Positions 1-9,307 of a stretch of 64,000 nt of DNA are shown one piece after another. The number at the start of each line of letters is the position of its first letter. The first letter of the stretch is position 1. The position numbers and the translations under genes were made by a program. The stretch comes from Vallitalea guaymasensis (GTDB lineage Bacteria; Bacillota; Clostridia; Lachnospirales; Vallitaleaceae), in NCBI RefSeq assembly GCF_018141425.1, contig NZ_CP058561.1, forward strand, positions 434,001 through 498,000, given 5' to 3'. The notes beneath the pieces are model-generated. The model did not search any database. It was not told the DNA's origin and was given only the letters and a program-made list of their open reading frames with translations.

Positions 1-92
1 CCTTCACATGGAAAAAAGATATAGGACTCACTAACTATCGTAGTGGATATGGTGCTGAAAATGATTCCATTGAGCTACAATTAATTGAATAA
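1..92 (+). CDS. C-terminal end of an unidentified protein (cut by window start)
   Basis: An open frame enters from the left edge (first full codon at 3) and ends at a TAA at 90-92. The last residues read ..GLTNYRSGYGAENDSIELQ and end in LIE. A terminator-like hairpin follows 22 bases later, which supports a real gene end. Too little is visible to name the family; the beta-rich, charged tail could be the end of a secreted domain. Confidence 0.55.
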   Translation, partial: FTWKKDIGLTNYRSGYGAENDSIELQLIE

Positions 93-114
93 ATACTTGC
101 TTAAATATAATTTA

Positions 115-145
115 ACGGTCACCTATTAGATGACCGTATTTTTTT
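115..145 (+). terminator. Rho-independent terminator
   Basis: Perfect 7-bp stem ACGGTCA/TGACCGT around a 9-base loop, followed by a run of T. It ends the gene leaving the left edge; it could also serve the minus-strand flavodoxin gene, whose stop lies 27 bases away. Confidence 0.8.
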
Positions 146-171
146 AGATGTTGCTATATCAACTATGTTCA

Positions 172-723
172 TTACACATTTAATATACCACTAACCATAC
201 TATCTACTCTTCTTAAATCATCTTCATTCGGTCTACCTGTAATGTCTCCCATACGTCCTTTAGTGTTAAACTGAGTGTAAAAGCTGTCATTACTATTGAA
301 CTGTCCTTCAAAAAACCATTCCGTAACAACTTCAAATCCTAAATGATCAAGTATTTGCCCAAGAAATTCAGGTACAGCAGTTGCTTCATTTATTCCTGTA
401 TGAGGACCAGCAAATGTACAATATGTAACTGCTTTTTTGTTAACTCTTCTTGGTGCATAACTCTTAATATCTCCACTTTTCACATATTTCTTCTGCAAGT
501 TTTTCCATAAATTAATCATTTCTTGTGGTGGTAACCAAATATATACACCTGTGCCAACAAATACAAAATCATAATCCAAAAAATCCAAATCGTCCTTGTC
601 TGTATTTTTATTCACTTCAATAGTGTCCACTTCATGTCCTTGAGCTCTAATAGTCTTTTCAATTTGTAAAGCTATCTTTTTGGTATTACCTGTAACCGAG
701 AAAAAAACGTTTAATACTTTCAT
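172..723 (-). CDS. Flavodoxin family protein
   Basis: A 183-residue single-domain flavodoxin-like protein that should bind FMN and carry electrons in the cytoplasm. Residues 9-18 (SVTGNTKKIA) form the phosphate-binding loop of the flavodoxin fold. The segment near residues 100-115 (CTFAGPHTGINEAT) resembles the second flavin-binding loop of the family. The start is ATG at 723 with AAGGAG nine bases upstream. It appears monocistronic. Family assignment is confident; the redox partner is unknown. Confidence 0.85.
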   Translation of the reverse strand: MKVLNVFFSVTGNTKKIALQIEKTIRAQGHEVDTIEVNKNTDKDDLDFLDYDFVFVGTGVYIWLPPQEMINLWKNLQKKYVKSGDIKSYAPRRVNKKAVTYCTFAGPHTGINEATAVPEFLGQILDHLGFEVVTEWFFEGQFNSNDSFYTQFNTKGRMGDITGRPNEDDLRRVDSMVSGILNV

Positions 724-879
724 TTAATTATACTCCTTTATAATATATTTAATTTTATGAAAACAACCTATAACGCTTTATTATAGAATCATAAATCAAA
801 ATATATTATAACACCACTTCATAATGTTTGATGTATCCACAGATACCCAAAAATTAAAATATGTATAAATTACTTATTC

Positions 880-1419
880 CTACTTACCTATTGAATAAAT
901 AATCTCTCCATCACTATCCAACCCCAAAATTTCAGGTGTATACCATATTTGCTTATCCAAAAACAAATACCATATTCTACCCAGATTAGTCTCAACTATA
1001 GTAGCATCTCTAGCTTCTTCATCTCTTAATGCTACTTTCACTTGTTCAATATTAGAATTCATAACAACACCATACTCTACTGGAAAAGATTTTTCAATAT
1101 CTCCCCCTACCCTACCAATGTTACAATACATATATCTCATATCTCTGTCATAATCAAAAATTATATTACCGCTTCCAAATACCCATTTATAATTATTGGA
1201 TTTTTTTTCAATTAATCCAATACTACAGCAGTTAGGGTCATCTACTGGCTCATAGAAAACTACAACACCCTTATCAGTATCAACCTGATGCAATATTTGT
1301 TCATAATCCATATTTGCTTTAGCCATTGCTTTCTCTATAGTATTGATATTTTCTCTCTTAAAAAAGAATACCAATAATATAACTATAGCAAATCCACCTA
1401 CAACCATCTTTTTCTTCAT
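880..1419 (-). CDS. Membrane-anchored hypothetical protein, paralogue A
   Basis: About 179 residues with one N-terminal hydrophobic helix (roughly residues 5-20, VVGGFAIVILLVFFF) and an extracytoplasmic domain. The in-frame TTG three codons upstream is less likely than the ATG at 1419, which has a GTAGGG ribosome site. The mature part contains TDKGVVVFYE, LGRIWYLFLD and GLDSDGEI, all closely matched in the next gene, so the two are a tandem duplication. I do not recognise a named family. Confidence 0.7.
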   Translation of the reverse strand: MKKKMVVGGFAIVILLVFFFKRENINTIEKAMAKANMDYEQILHQVDTDKGVVVFYEPVDDPNCCSIGLIEKKSNNYKWVFGSGNIIFDYDRDMRYMYCNIGRVGGDIEKSFPVEYGVVMNSNIEQVKVALRDEEARDATIVETNLGRIWYLFLDKQIWYTPEILGLDSDGEIIYSIGK

Positions 1420-1507
1420 AAAATTCAACCCTACTCTTCCTTAAAATATGTAAAAATACACGTTATTCATAATACAAATATATCTTAATCAGTAATCTCT
1501 ACTGTTA

Positions 1508-2035
1508 TCACTCAAATACTATTTCTCCATCGCTATCTAACCCTTTAATACGAGGTACATAACGTATCCCTTCATCCAAGAACAGATACCATATCCTTCC
1601 TAACTCAGTTTCAACAATAGTACCATTCTTAGCTTCTTCACCTTTTAAAGTAACTTTTACTTCTGATATTTCATCATTCGCAACAATACCATATGCAACT
1701 TGAAATAAATCTGGACTTCCTTTTTCATTAGATTTACCAATGTTGGAACATCCACAAGTCAAATCCTTATTTACATCAAAACTGTCCCTTCCACCACCAT
1801 CAATCCATTTATACTTGTTAAATGATTTTCCGACTAGACCAATACTATTGCTATAAGGATACTCTTCAACTTCATAAAAAACCACAATCCCTTTATCAGT
1901 TTCAACCTGATGCAATATCTGCCTAACATTTATATTAGCCTTCTCCATTGCATCCTCTATAGTATTCTTATTCTGAGTCTCAAAAAACAGCAATAGCAAA
2001 ATCAAGATTCCAAGCACCAAAATATTCTTTTTCAT
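1508..2035 (-). CDS. Membrane-anchored hypothetical protein, paralogue B
   Basis: 175 residues with the same plan as its neighbour: an N-terminal hydrophobic anchor (NILVLGILILLLLFF), then NTIEDAMEKAN, ILHQVETDKGIVVFYE, a variable Gly/Asp-rich middle, and a conserved end with LGRIWYLFLD and GLDSDGEIV. The middle third differs most, with a CGC triplet not seen in paralogue A. The start ATG at 2035 follows AGGGG/TAGGTAG. It lies upstream of paralogue A on the same strand with an 88-base gap, so co-transcription is likely. Function unknown. Confidence 0.7.
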   Translation of the reverse strand: MKKNILVLGILILLLLFFETQNKNTIEDAMEKANINVRQILHQVETDKGIVVFYEVEEYPYSNSIGLVGKSFNKYKWIDGGGRDSFDVNKDLTCGCSNIGKSNEKGSPDLFQVAYGIVANDEISEVKVTLKGEEAKNGTIVETELGRIWYLFLDEGIRYVPRIKGLDSDGEIVFE

Positions 2036-2262
2036 ACTACCTAACCCCTATCATAACATTTTCTAAATACAATTCATTTCAACATATCAATTATAACACA
2101 AATCCCTCATATTAATTTTAATATATTATCAAATCCAATAAAACCATATAAAAAATGACATAACAAAAAGATTCCTTATTCAACCTACCCAGTCAAAACA
2201 AGAAATCTCTATTATAATATCTCAAGCAATATCCTTTACTCTAAGTCCCTTTTTTACACTTA

Positions 2263-3093
2263 TTAACCTTTCACTGATCCAGAAACAAGCCCTGAAATAA
2301 TCTGTTTCTGCATAAGCATGTATATGATAATACTTGGAATCGTAACTAACACTGTTGCCGCGAACATAGCACCATAATCACTGGCAAATGAACTTTTGAA
2401 ATAATATAGCGCTATAGGAACTGTTCTATTCATCTTATCCCCTGTCAAAGTAAGTCCGAACTGAAACTCATTCCAGCAGAATAAGAATTGTAATACCCCT
2501 GCTGTTGCAAATGCAGGACGTGTAAGTGGTAATATAATCTGCATAAACGTTCTGAAAAATCCTGCTCCATCAATGTAAGCCGCTTCTTCCAACGTATAAG
2601 GTATGGTCTGAATATAACTCATCATTATATAAAAAGTCGTAGGCATACCAAGTGCCGCATATACGATAATAAGTCCTGCCAGAGTATCATACAGATGTGT
2701 TGCCGAAAGTGTATTATAAAGGGGTTGTAAAAGTGCCGCCCCTGGAATTACAAGAGCAAGTGAAAACGCAATGATTATCGTCTTTTTCAACTTGAACTTA
2801 CATCTAACTATTACATAAGCAGCCATTGAAAATATGATAAGATTAATCACTGTAGCTATGATTGATACAACCACACTGTTTTTATAAAAAATGAGTAATG
2901 GTGCAATCTTGAATGCAGCCACATAATTGTCAAAATGCAATCCGCTAGGAAATCCTGATACTGAAGACATTATTTCTGCATTACCTCTAAAAGAAGATGC
3001 AAACACCCAGATAAAAGGAATTACCGATATTATGACAATAAATGAAATAAATATGAATGTTAATGTTTTCTTGATTGGTGTAATTGCTTTCAC
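2263..3093 (-). CDS. Carbohydrate ABC transporter permease (MalG/LacG type)
   Basis: Inner-membrane permease of a CUT1-family sugar importer, 276 residues with about six membrane helices. The EAA loop that contacts the ATPase is visible as EEAAYIDGAGFFRTFMQIILPL near residues 170-190. The start is a GTG at 3093 with AAGGAGG eight bases upstream. It follows the other permease by 13 bases and is the last gene of the operon. No ATPase gene is present, so a shared MsmK-type ATPase elsewhere is inferred. The sugar cannot be read from sequence. Confidence 0.92.
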   Translation of the reverse strand: MKAITPIKKTLTFIFISFIVIISVIPFIWVFASSFRGNAEIMSSVSGFPSGLHFDNYVAAFKIAPLLIFYKNSVVVSIIATVINLIIFSMAAYVIVRCKFKLKKTIIIAFSLALVIPGAALLQPLYNTLSATHLYDTLAGLIIVYAALGMPTTFYIMMSYIQTIPYTLEEAAYIDGAGFFRTFMQIILPLTRPAFATAGVLQFLFCWNEFQFGLTLTGDKMNRTVPIALYYFKSSFASDYGAMFAATVLVTIPSIIIYMLMQKQIISGLVSGSVKG

Positions 3094-3106
3094 TATTCGT
3101 TCCTCC

Positions 3107-3976
3107 TTAATGTTCTTTATCCATTCTATAAATCTTACGAACAGAAATAAGTGTAATAAGGCCTAATATTATTAAAATTACACCTTGTGCGTTTGCAAGT
3201 CCATAGTTATTATCTACAAGAGCTGTATTATAGAGATACATTGGCATGTTCATGGTTCTAGCACCAGGTCCGCCTCCTGTAGTCATAATGATGATATCAA
3301 GTTTTTGTAACATACTGGTTGCAGCTAATATTGTAGCTGTACCAATGATATTTCTCATCATAGGAAGTACAATATATATATCCTGTTGAAAAGATGAAGC
3401 ACCGTCTATTGATGCGGCTTCATATATTTCCTTGGATATGGAAGCCATCTCTGCCATGACAAGAATAGTAACCAATCCTGCATAAGGCAGCCAAGTCATA
3501 GTTACTGAGAAAAATGCAGTATCAGGGTTCATGAACCAGTTATGGACAAATTGTTCTCCCATGATCTTAGTAATGATATTGTTCACCATTCCGAATTGAG
3601 GATTCATAATACATAAAAACAATAAACCAAGTGCCGCACTAGAAATGATATTTGGTATAAAAAATACTGTTCTTACAAGTGAGGTATACCATTTGGACTT
3701 GGCTAATATCAGCGCTAAACCAACACCGATAAGTATATGTATAGTTGATTGTAATGCAATCCATTTAATCGTATTGAAAATGCTTGTTATAAAATCTTTA
3801 TCTTTAGTAAATAGGTATATGTAATTCTTAATTCCTGAAAATGATATACTTGAACCGATTGACCAGTTAGTGAATGATGTGCCTACCAGCAAAACTATTG
3901 AGATAAGAAACACAAAAATAAAAAGTATAATACCAGGAGTTAAAAATAAAATTATCCATTTTCTATTTTTAGTCAT
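3107..3976 (-). CDS. Carbohydrate ABC transporter permease (MalF/LacF type)
   Basis: Second permease of the same importer, about 289 residues and six membrane helices, beginning with the hydrophobic segment WIILFLTPGIILFIFVFLI. The EAA loop is EIYEAASIDGASSFQQ around residues 190-205. An upstream in-frame ATG at 4015 exists, but GGAGG sits five bases before the ATG at 3976, which I take as the start. It is encoded between the binding protein and the MalG-type permease. Confidence 0.92.
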   Translation of the reverse strand: MTKNRKWIILFLTPGIILFIFVFLISIVLLVGTSFTNWSIGSSISFSGIKNYIYLFTKDKDFITSIFNTIKWIALQSTIHILIGVGLALILAKSKWYTSLVRTVFFIPNIISSAALGLLFLCIMNPQFGMVNNIITKIMGEQFVHNWFMNPDTAFFSVTMTWLPYAGLVTILVMAEMASISKEIYEAASIDGASSFQQDIYIVLPMMRNIIGTATILAATSMLQKLDIIIMTTGGGPGARTMNMPMYLYNTALVDNNYGLANAQGVILIILGLITLISVRKIYRMDKEH

Positions 3977-4060
3977 ATTGTCCTCCACTGCTAATTGTTT
4001 TCTTAAAAACCTCATCTTACATAGTAGTAAGACAAGGTTTTAATTGTATTAACTTATTTA

Positions 4061-5386
4061 TTATTGTTCTTTATGCTTGTTGGCAGCTTGTGTAAGTTTT
4101 GAAGCCATTTCTTCTGGAGTAATGCCACCGTAAACTAATTCTGGGTAGTTTAATGAGAATTCTTCAATTACACTTGAATGAGCTGTGTTATCCATGTTTT
4201 CAAATCCGTATTTTGCTTCATCAGCAAGATTGATTAAGTCAACAACAAGTGGATTAGCCGCTTTGTACTCGTCTGAGATCTCTACATTTGCTGTTAATGG
4301 TAAAGCACCTGATTTTTCTAAGAATATTTTTTGTGCTTCTTTTCCTGTCTTGAATTTCAAGAACTCAAGAGCTGCTTCTTGTTCTTCTTTTGATTTGTTG
4401 GCTGTACATAATACATATCCGATTTCGTATTGTGCAACCACACCATCATTAGGATATAATGAAACTCCAACTCTATCTACTAATCCTTCTTTTGCTTTTG
4501 ATGTATCAGTGAAATCTGGAACCATCCAAGGACCATTAGCAATCATAGCTGTGTTTTCTTGTAAGAAGTTATTAGCAGCGTTAGCGTAAATAGCTCCTAT
4601 TGCATCAGGTGTTGTATAATCTTTTAGACATTTTTGAACCATTGTAAGAGCATTGACTACTAAATCATTGTCATAGCTATCAGGATAATTGGTATTCATG
4701 AATTCATTACCTTCGTCCCCATTAGTACCGATCATAGCTGCAAGCCAAAGATTGGTTGTCCATGCATTTTCACCTGTCATCATAGCAAGTGGTGTGAATC
4801 CTGCTTCTTTTAATTTTTCATTGTTTGACATGAATTCTTCCCATGTCTTAGCTGGTGTGATGCCAGTTGTTTCAAACATGTCCTTGTTATAGAAATAACC
4901 TACTATTTGTTTTTGATTAGCTATTGAATATAGTTTTCCATCTTCTGTTTTACTATAGTTGATAGCACCTTCACCTACATATTTGTTCCATTCTGCATCA
5001 GCTTCAACTAAAGGCATAACATCTACTGCTTGACCATTTTTTATTGCTAGTTCTCTAAGACCATTTTTACCATTAATAACATCTGGTAATGCTCCAGCAG
5101 CAGCAAGAGCTTTCATTTTATTTACGTAAGCGTCATCACTTGGTAATTCTTCAACTTTAACTTTTATCTTACCTTCATATTTTTCGTTAAATGCATCTAA
5201 GACTTCTTTTTCAGCAGCCGCTGATACATGTGAACCTACCATAAATGTTGCATATGTAATTTCAACTGGTTTATCCTTTGATACCGTATCATCTGATTTT
5301 TCAGTTTCGCTACCACAAGCAGCTAGAGTGAAAACCATTGTAAGAGTTACCATCAAAGCCATTACTTTTTTTAACATTGATTTCAT
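4061..5386 (-). CDS. Extracellular sugar-binding lipoprotein of ABC transporter
   Basis: 441-residue solute-binding protein of the family-1 carbohydrate type. The signal peptide ends in a lipobox (TLAAC, Cys near residue 24), so the mature protein is lipid-anchored outside the membrane. Typical features are EVLDAFNEKYEGK near residues 61-75, ANGPWMVPDF in the second lobe and a Lys-rich C-terminus. The start follows GGGAGG at a nine-base spacing. It is the first gene of the importer operon, and the YesM/YesN pair encoded upstream on the same strand probably controls it. Confidence 0.93.
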   Translation of the reverse strand: MKSMLKKVMALMVTLTMVFTLAACGSETEKSDDTVSKDKPVEITYATFMVGSHVSAAAEKEVLDAFNEKYEGKIKVKVEELPSDDAYVNKMKALAAAGALPDVINGKNGLRELAIKNGQAVDVMPLVEADAEWNKYVGEGAINYSKTEDGKLYSIANQKQIVGYFYNKDMFETTGITPAKTWEEFMSNNEKLKEAGFTPLAMMTGENAWTTNLWLAAMIGTNGDEGNEFMNTNYPDSYDNDLVVNALTMVQKCLKDYTTPDAIGAIYANAANNFLQENTAMIANGPWMVPDFTDTSKAKEGLVDRVGVSLYPNDGVVAQYEIGYVLCTANKSKEEQEAALEFLKFKTGKEAQKIFLEKSGALPLTANVEISDEYKAANPLVVDLINLADEAKYGFENMDNTAHSSVIEEFSLNYPELVYGGITPEEMASKLTQAANKHKEQ

Positions 5387-5571
5387 AAAAAATATCCTCC
5401 CTTAATTGTTAATCAGTTATTATTTTTTCTGTAATCATAGTATATATGTAAATCCTCATTAACAGAATGGTCTACTTTTCCTTTTGATTGTTTAATTTTG
5501 ACCAAAAAAGGTAAGCATTATTCTTGATTTTTTGACCTTGTATTATTTTTACCTAATATCTCTATAAAAGG

Positions 5572-5641
5572 TAAAAAAATTACTTGCTTTAATATTCTAA
5601 TCAGAATTTCTAATGATTATAATATCTTATCAAAGCAAGTT
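5572..5641 (-). terminator. Terminator of the yesM/yesN-type operon
   Basis: Long imperfect hairpin with the 9-bp base stem ACTTGCTTT (5582-5590) / AAAGCAAGT (5632-5640) and further inner pairing. Reading the minus strand it is followed by seven T. It separates the two-component genes from the importer genes, so the importer needs its own promoter. Confidence 0.8.
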
Positions 5642-5646
5642 TTTTG

Positions 5647-7203
5647 TTACATATTACTATTTCTATATTCTGTTGGATTTTGATTGTTGTATTTCACGAA
5701 TACATGTGAAAAGTATGCAGGATCACTGAATCCAACTTCTAGACCTATCTCATATATCTTTAACTCACTGTTTTTCAGTAATAATTTTGCCTTGGTTATG
5801 CGATACATGTTTATTGCATCTGTCACTGTGATACCAGTTGATTTTTTGTAGGCTCTACTTAGATAACTGCTGTTAAGAAACAGTGCATTGCTTATATCTT
5901 GCAGGGAGATATTGTTCTTATAATTGATTTTTATGAAATTATCTACATTGGTTACCAGCTTGTTTCTGATATCTTTTTTATCAGTACATATACTTATTGC
6001 TATATCAACTATGTGTTTGCTTATATCTATAAGGCTAAACATGGTTTTGGCATCATTGATGCTTTTGTATAATTTCTTCTCTATTTGATTAAAGTCTTGA
6101 CTTATATCATATTTAACAACATTTCGTATTATTGAACTACAGATAATAAGAATATCCATTTTACATTGTTCAAAGCTTTTATCGGATTTGACTAACTCTT
6201 CACCCAAGTCTTTTATTTTGATTTCTGCATTTTCCTTATCACCTTTTAATGTTATATCACAGATCTCTTTTGTAAATTGCTCAATATTGATATTCACAGC
6301 GTTTTCATCTATCATAGGCTCTGAGTCGTAGATGTATAGTGTATTGCCTTTAGTGGTTATACGAGATAATGCTTCATTTGCTTTCTTATAAGCATTATTT
6401 ATTTCACTAGTTTCATTAATGATTTGACTTATTCCTAGCTTGATATCCAAACGCATAAATTCTTCTACCATCAGTAGAATCTCATTGAAATGCTGTACTA
6501 TCTTATTTAGTGTGACCTCTTTGTTCTTATCGATCAGTATTACAATCATGATATGATTATCTTTTATAGGTACTACTTCCGAGTCATAATCTTTCATAGT
6601 AATGTTAAGGAAGTTTTTTATCATTTTTATGGAAGAGTTATTTTCTTTTTCTCCATCATAATAGTTTATCTCACAGGCACTAATGCAATAATTGTATTTA
6701 TCTATGTTGTATTTTTCTATATCTTTAATACTTACATTCTGAGACAGTGCTAATCTTGTTAATATATGTAAACGGTATTCATTATAATCATTGATGGATA
6801 ATTGTATCTTCTTGCTTTCTTTTCTTTTTTCATTAATGATTTCCGTAGCTTTTTCAACTGCACTTGGCAATTCTTCAATGAACTCATTTTTTATTACGAA
6901 ATCGACTACATTGTATTTAATGGCTTTTTGAGCAAATGTAAAATCTGAATACGCAGTTAGAATAATTACTTCTACATCATATTTGTTTTCTTTTATGTTC
7001 TTACATAGTTCCAGACCATCGATAACAGGCATTTTTATATCTGTTACAAGAATGTCAACTTCATTATCTTTTATATAGTCAAGAGCTTCCTTACCGTTTC
7101 TGCAATCTGATACAACTTCGCAGTCTAATCCATCCCAATCTATAAGATGTTTTATACCATTTCTAATGTTACGTTCATCATCAACAAGCATTATTTTATA
7201 CAT
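5647..7203 (-). CDS. YesN-type response regulator with AraC-type DNA-binding domain
   Basis: 518 residues. The receiver domain (1-120) has the acidic pair D8/D9 and the phosphorylation site D55 in LVTDIKMP. A long linker domain follows, and an AraC-type double helix-turn-helix occupies about residues 420-518 (ISLQDISNALFLNSSYLSR; IYEIGLEVGFSDPAYFSHVF). It probably activates the sugar importer encoded downstream when phosphorylated by the adjacent kinase. Its ATG overlaps the end of the kinase gene by 8 bases, which implies translational coupling. Confidence 0.93.
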   Translation of the reverse strand: MYKIMLVDDERNIRNGIKHLIDWDGLDCEVVSDCRNGKEALDYIKDNEVDILVTDIKMPVIDGLELCKNIKENKYDVEVIILTAYSDFTFAQKAIKYNVVDFVIKNEFIEELPSAVEKATEIINEKRKESKKIQLSINDYNEYRLHILTRLALSQNVSIKDIEKYNIDKYNYCISACEINYYDGEKENNSSIKMIKNFLNITMKDYDSEVVPIKDNHIMIVILIDKNKEVTLNKIVQHFNEILLMVEEFMRLDIKLGISQIINETSEINNAYKKANEALSRITTKGNTLYIYDSEPMIDENAVNINIEQFTKEICDITLKGDKENAEIKIKDLGEELVKSDKSFEQCKMDILIICSSIIRNVVKYDISQDFNQIEKKLYKSINDAKTMFSLIDISKHIVDIAISICTDKKDIRNKLVTNVDNFIKINYKNNISLQDISNALFLNSSYLSRAYKKSTGITVTDAINMYRITKAKLLLKNSELKIYEIGLEVGFSDPAYFSHVFVKYNNQNPTEYRNSNM

Positions 7204-8989
7204 TTTCTGCTCTCCCTTTATTCTTTGGAATTATTATTTCAATAGTCGTACCTACATTTTTTTGACTCTGTATATTTAGTCCATAATCCGAACCATAAAT
7301 AAGCTTTAATCTCTGATCTGTGTTTTTTAATCCCATCTTTTCACGTTCTACTTTTCTATCTGTTATATCTTTGTTTTCAGTATTCATTATCTTTTCAACG
7401 TCAAACCCAATACCGTTATCAACTACTTTGATATATATCTTTTCTTCATGGTTACTTATCTCTACTGAAACTATAGCTTCATTGTCACTTTCTTCAACAC
7501 CGTGAACAATTGCATTTTCAACTATAGGTTCAATTACAAGCCTTGGTATCTCACATATTTTTATCTGTTCATCATCTAATTCAATAGAATAATGCAACCT
7601 GTCTTCATATCTCATTTTTTGGAGTGACAAATAGTATTCTACATATTTCAGTTCTTCTTCTATAGTTATAATGGAGCGTTTATCTCCATATATTCCTGCT
7701 CTTAATAGAGCTGATAAGGATGCTATCATTTGATATATGGTTTCGTCTTTGCACATTTTTGCTTTGATCTGAATGGTTAGTAAAATATTAAATAAAAAAT
7801 GTGGATTCATTTGATACTGTAAAAATTTTATTTCCATTTCATTAAGTAATAGCTTTGATTCGTATGTAGTTTTTAAAAGTGTCTGTATCTCCGATACCAT
7901 AGAATTAAAAGTTGTAACAAGTGTGTCCAGTGTTACATCTTCATATTTTATCATTCTGTAATCATAGTCTTTTTCCCTTACCTTGTTCATTGCAGTGGTA
8001 ATGTCTTTAATGAATACAGTAGTTCGCATGGATATGATAACAACGAATGTAATGAATACCACTGATAATATTATTGATATGAGGATAAAAGAGTTCATGC
8101 CAGTGACTGTTTCTTTGATTAAATTTGATTTTGGCAACATGTATATCAATTTGAATCCATTTTCTTTTATTTCTCTGGAGACAGTTACATATTTTTTATT
8201 ATTGTAATTGATTTCATTCATTTTGTTGGTATCAATGTTGTTAGTTATATCCTGTGATATTTTTCCCCCTAATAATGAGTTGTCATTGGAGGAATATATA
8301 GTCCCTTCCTCGTCAACTACATAAACTAATGAACCGTCATAGCTTAGAAGACTGCTGTATTTGTTTTTTATATATTCTTCACCTATAGCCGCTATAATTA
8401 TCAGGCTGTCATCAGTTGTAAAGTCAGATTTCAATTTTCTGGTGTAGTATATGGTATTGTTACTTGGTGAAGGTGGTATGTAACTAATATATTTTTCAGT
8501 ATCATTCACCACAAGTTCATTAATCCTTTTGGAATCATCTGTTATTTTCTTGGTACTTACTTGTTTTGTGTAAGTGTATCCAAGGAGTTCTCTATTTTCA
8601 TATACAGTAACATACGTTAAGGAATTCAGTTCCCATACGTTGTTGTATGTTAATATATTCTGGAATTGTTTATTGAGATTCTGTACATTGAGATAGTATT
8701 TTTCGTTATCTTTGTTGAAATAATCACCATCTTTGATCCATTCTTGTACAGCATCGCTTGCAGATAGGGCAATTGATGTATTGGTAATTATACTAAAGGA
8801 TTGGTTTAGGTTTTCATTATTGGCATCAATCATTAGATTCATGTTTTTATATGTATTCTTCATTATATTGTTATACATGTTGTAAGTAGCATATGTACCA
8901 AACACTAATATTGTTATCAGCATTATTGCAATAAACATGGTAACTATACGCCCTCTAACAGAAAGCCTTTTGGTTGGTATTTTTTTCAT
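7196..8989 (-). CDS. YesM-type sensor histidine kinase
   Basis: 597 residues. A membrane helix near residues 15-37 is followed by a large extracellular sensor region, a second helix near 305-325 and a HAMP linker. The phospho-acceptor His lies in QMNPHFLFN at about residue 393, and the ATPase N-box reads EPIVENAIVHG at about residue 486, with the G-box DNGIGF and GLKNTDQRL after it. This order is typical of YesM/LytS-class kinases that work with YesN regulators. The signal is probably an extracellular sugar or a sugar-loaded binding protein; that is inference. Confidence 0.93.
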   Translation of the reverse strand: MKKIPTKRLSVRGRIVTMFIAIMLITILVFGTYATYNMYNNIMKNTYKNMNLMIDANNENLNQSFSIITNTSIALSASDAVQEWIKDGDYFNKDNEKYYLNVQNLNKQFQNILTYNNVWELNSLTYVTVYENRELLGYTYTKQVSTKKITDDSKRINELVVNDTEKYISYIPPSPSNNTIYYTRKLKSDFTTDDSLIIIAAIGEEYIKNKYSSLLSYDGSLVYVVDEEGTIYSSNDNSLLGGKISQDITNNIDTNKMNEINYNNKKYVTVSREIKENGFKLIYMLPKSNLIKETVTGMNSFILISIILSVVFITFVVIISMRTTVFIKDITTAMNKVREKDYDYRMIKYEDVTLDTLVTTFNSMVSEIQTLLKTTYESKLLLNEMEIKFLQYQMNPHFLFNILLTIQIKAKMCKDETIYQMIASLSALLRAGIYGDKRSIITIEEELKYVEYYLSLQKMRYEDRLHYSIELDDEQIKICEIPRLVIEPIVENAIVHGVEESDNEAIVSVEISNHEEKIYIKVVDNGIGFDVEKIMNTENKDITDRKVEREKMGLKNTDQRLKLIYGSDYGLNIQSQKNVGTTIEIIIPKNKGRAENV

Positions 8990-9146
8990 GATTCACGCAC
9001 CTTATTTAGCAAAATTCCCTATATAGTATTATAATTATACTATTTTATGTAAAATACTTCAATTTATTATTAGGTTAAAATATAGCACTTTATTAATTTA
9101 TCTGTTAGTGTATTTATATACTTAATCTGAAAAAGCCTAAAAATTA

Positions 9147-9178
9147 AGCATTCTAACCCGTTTATTAGTCAGAATGCT
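9147..9178 (-). terminator. Terminator-like hairpin downstream of the 9308-10024 gene
   Basis: AGCATTCT/AGAATGCT, an 8-bp stem with a 16-base loop, followed on the minus strand by TTAATTTTT. It lies just past an in-frame TAG at 9188-9190 that would end the longer, ancestral reading frame of the upstream gene. The rest of the 8990-9307 gap is AT-rich and shows no other gene. Confidence 0.5.
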
Positions 9179-9307
9179 ATGTAATAACTATTCAATAGGT
9201 AAATTATGCTGTTTTAGAAAAGATAATTTATCCCAATAACCTCTTTGAAATATAATTTTATCATTAACTATGTTATTTTTTATATTATACAAATGTTCTT
9301 TTACTAA

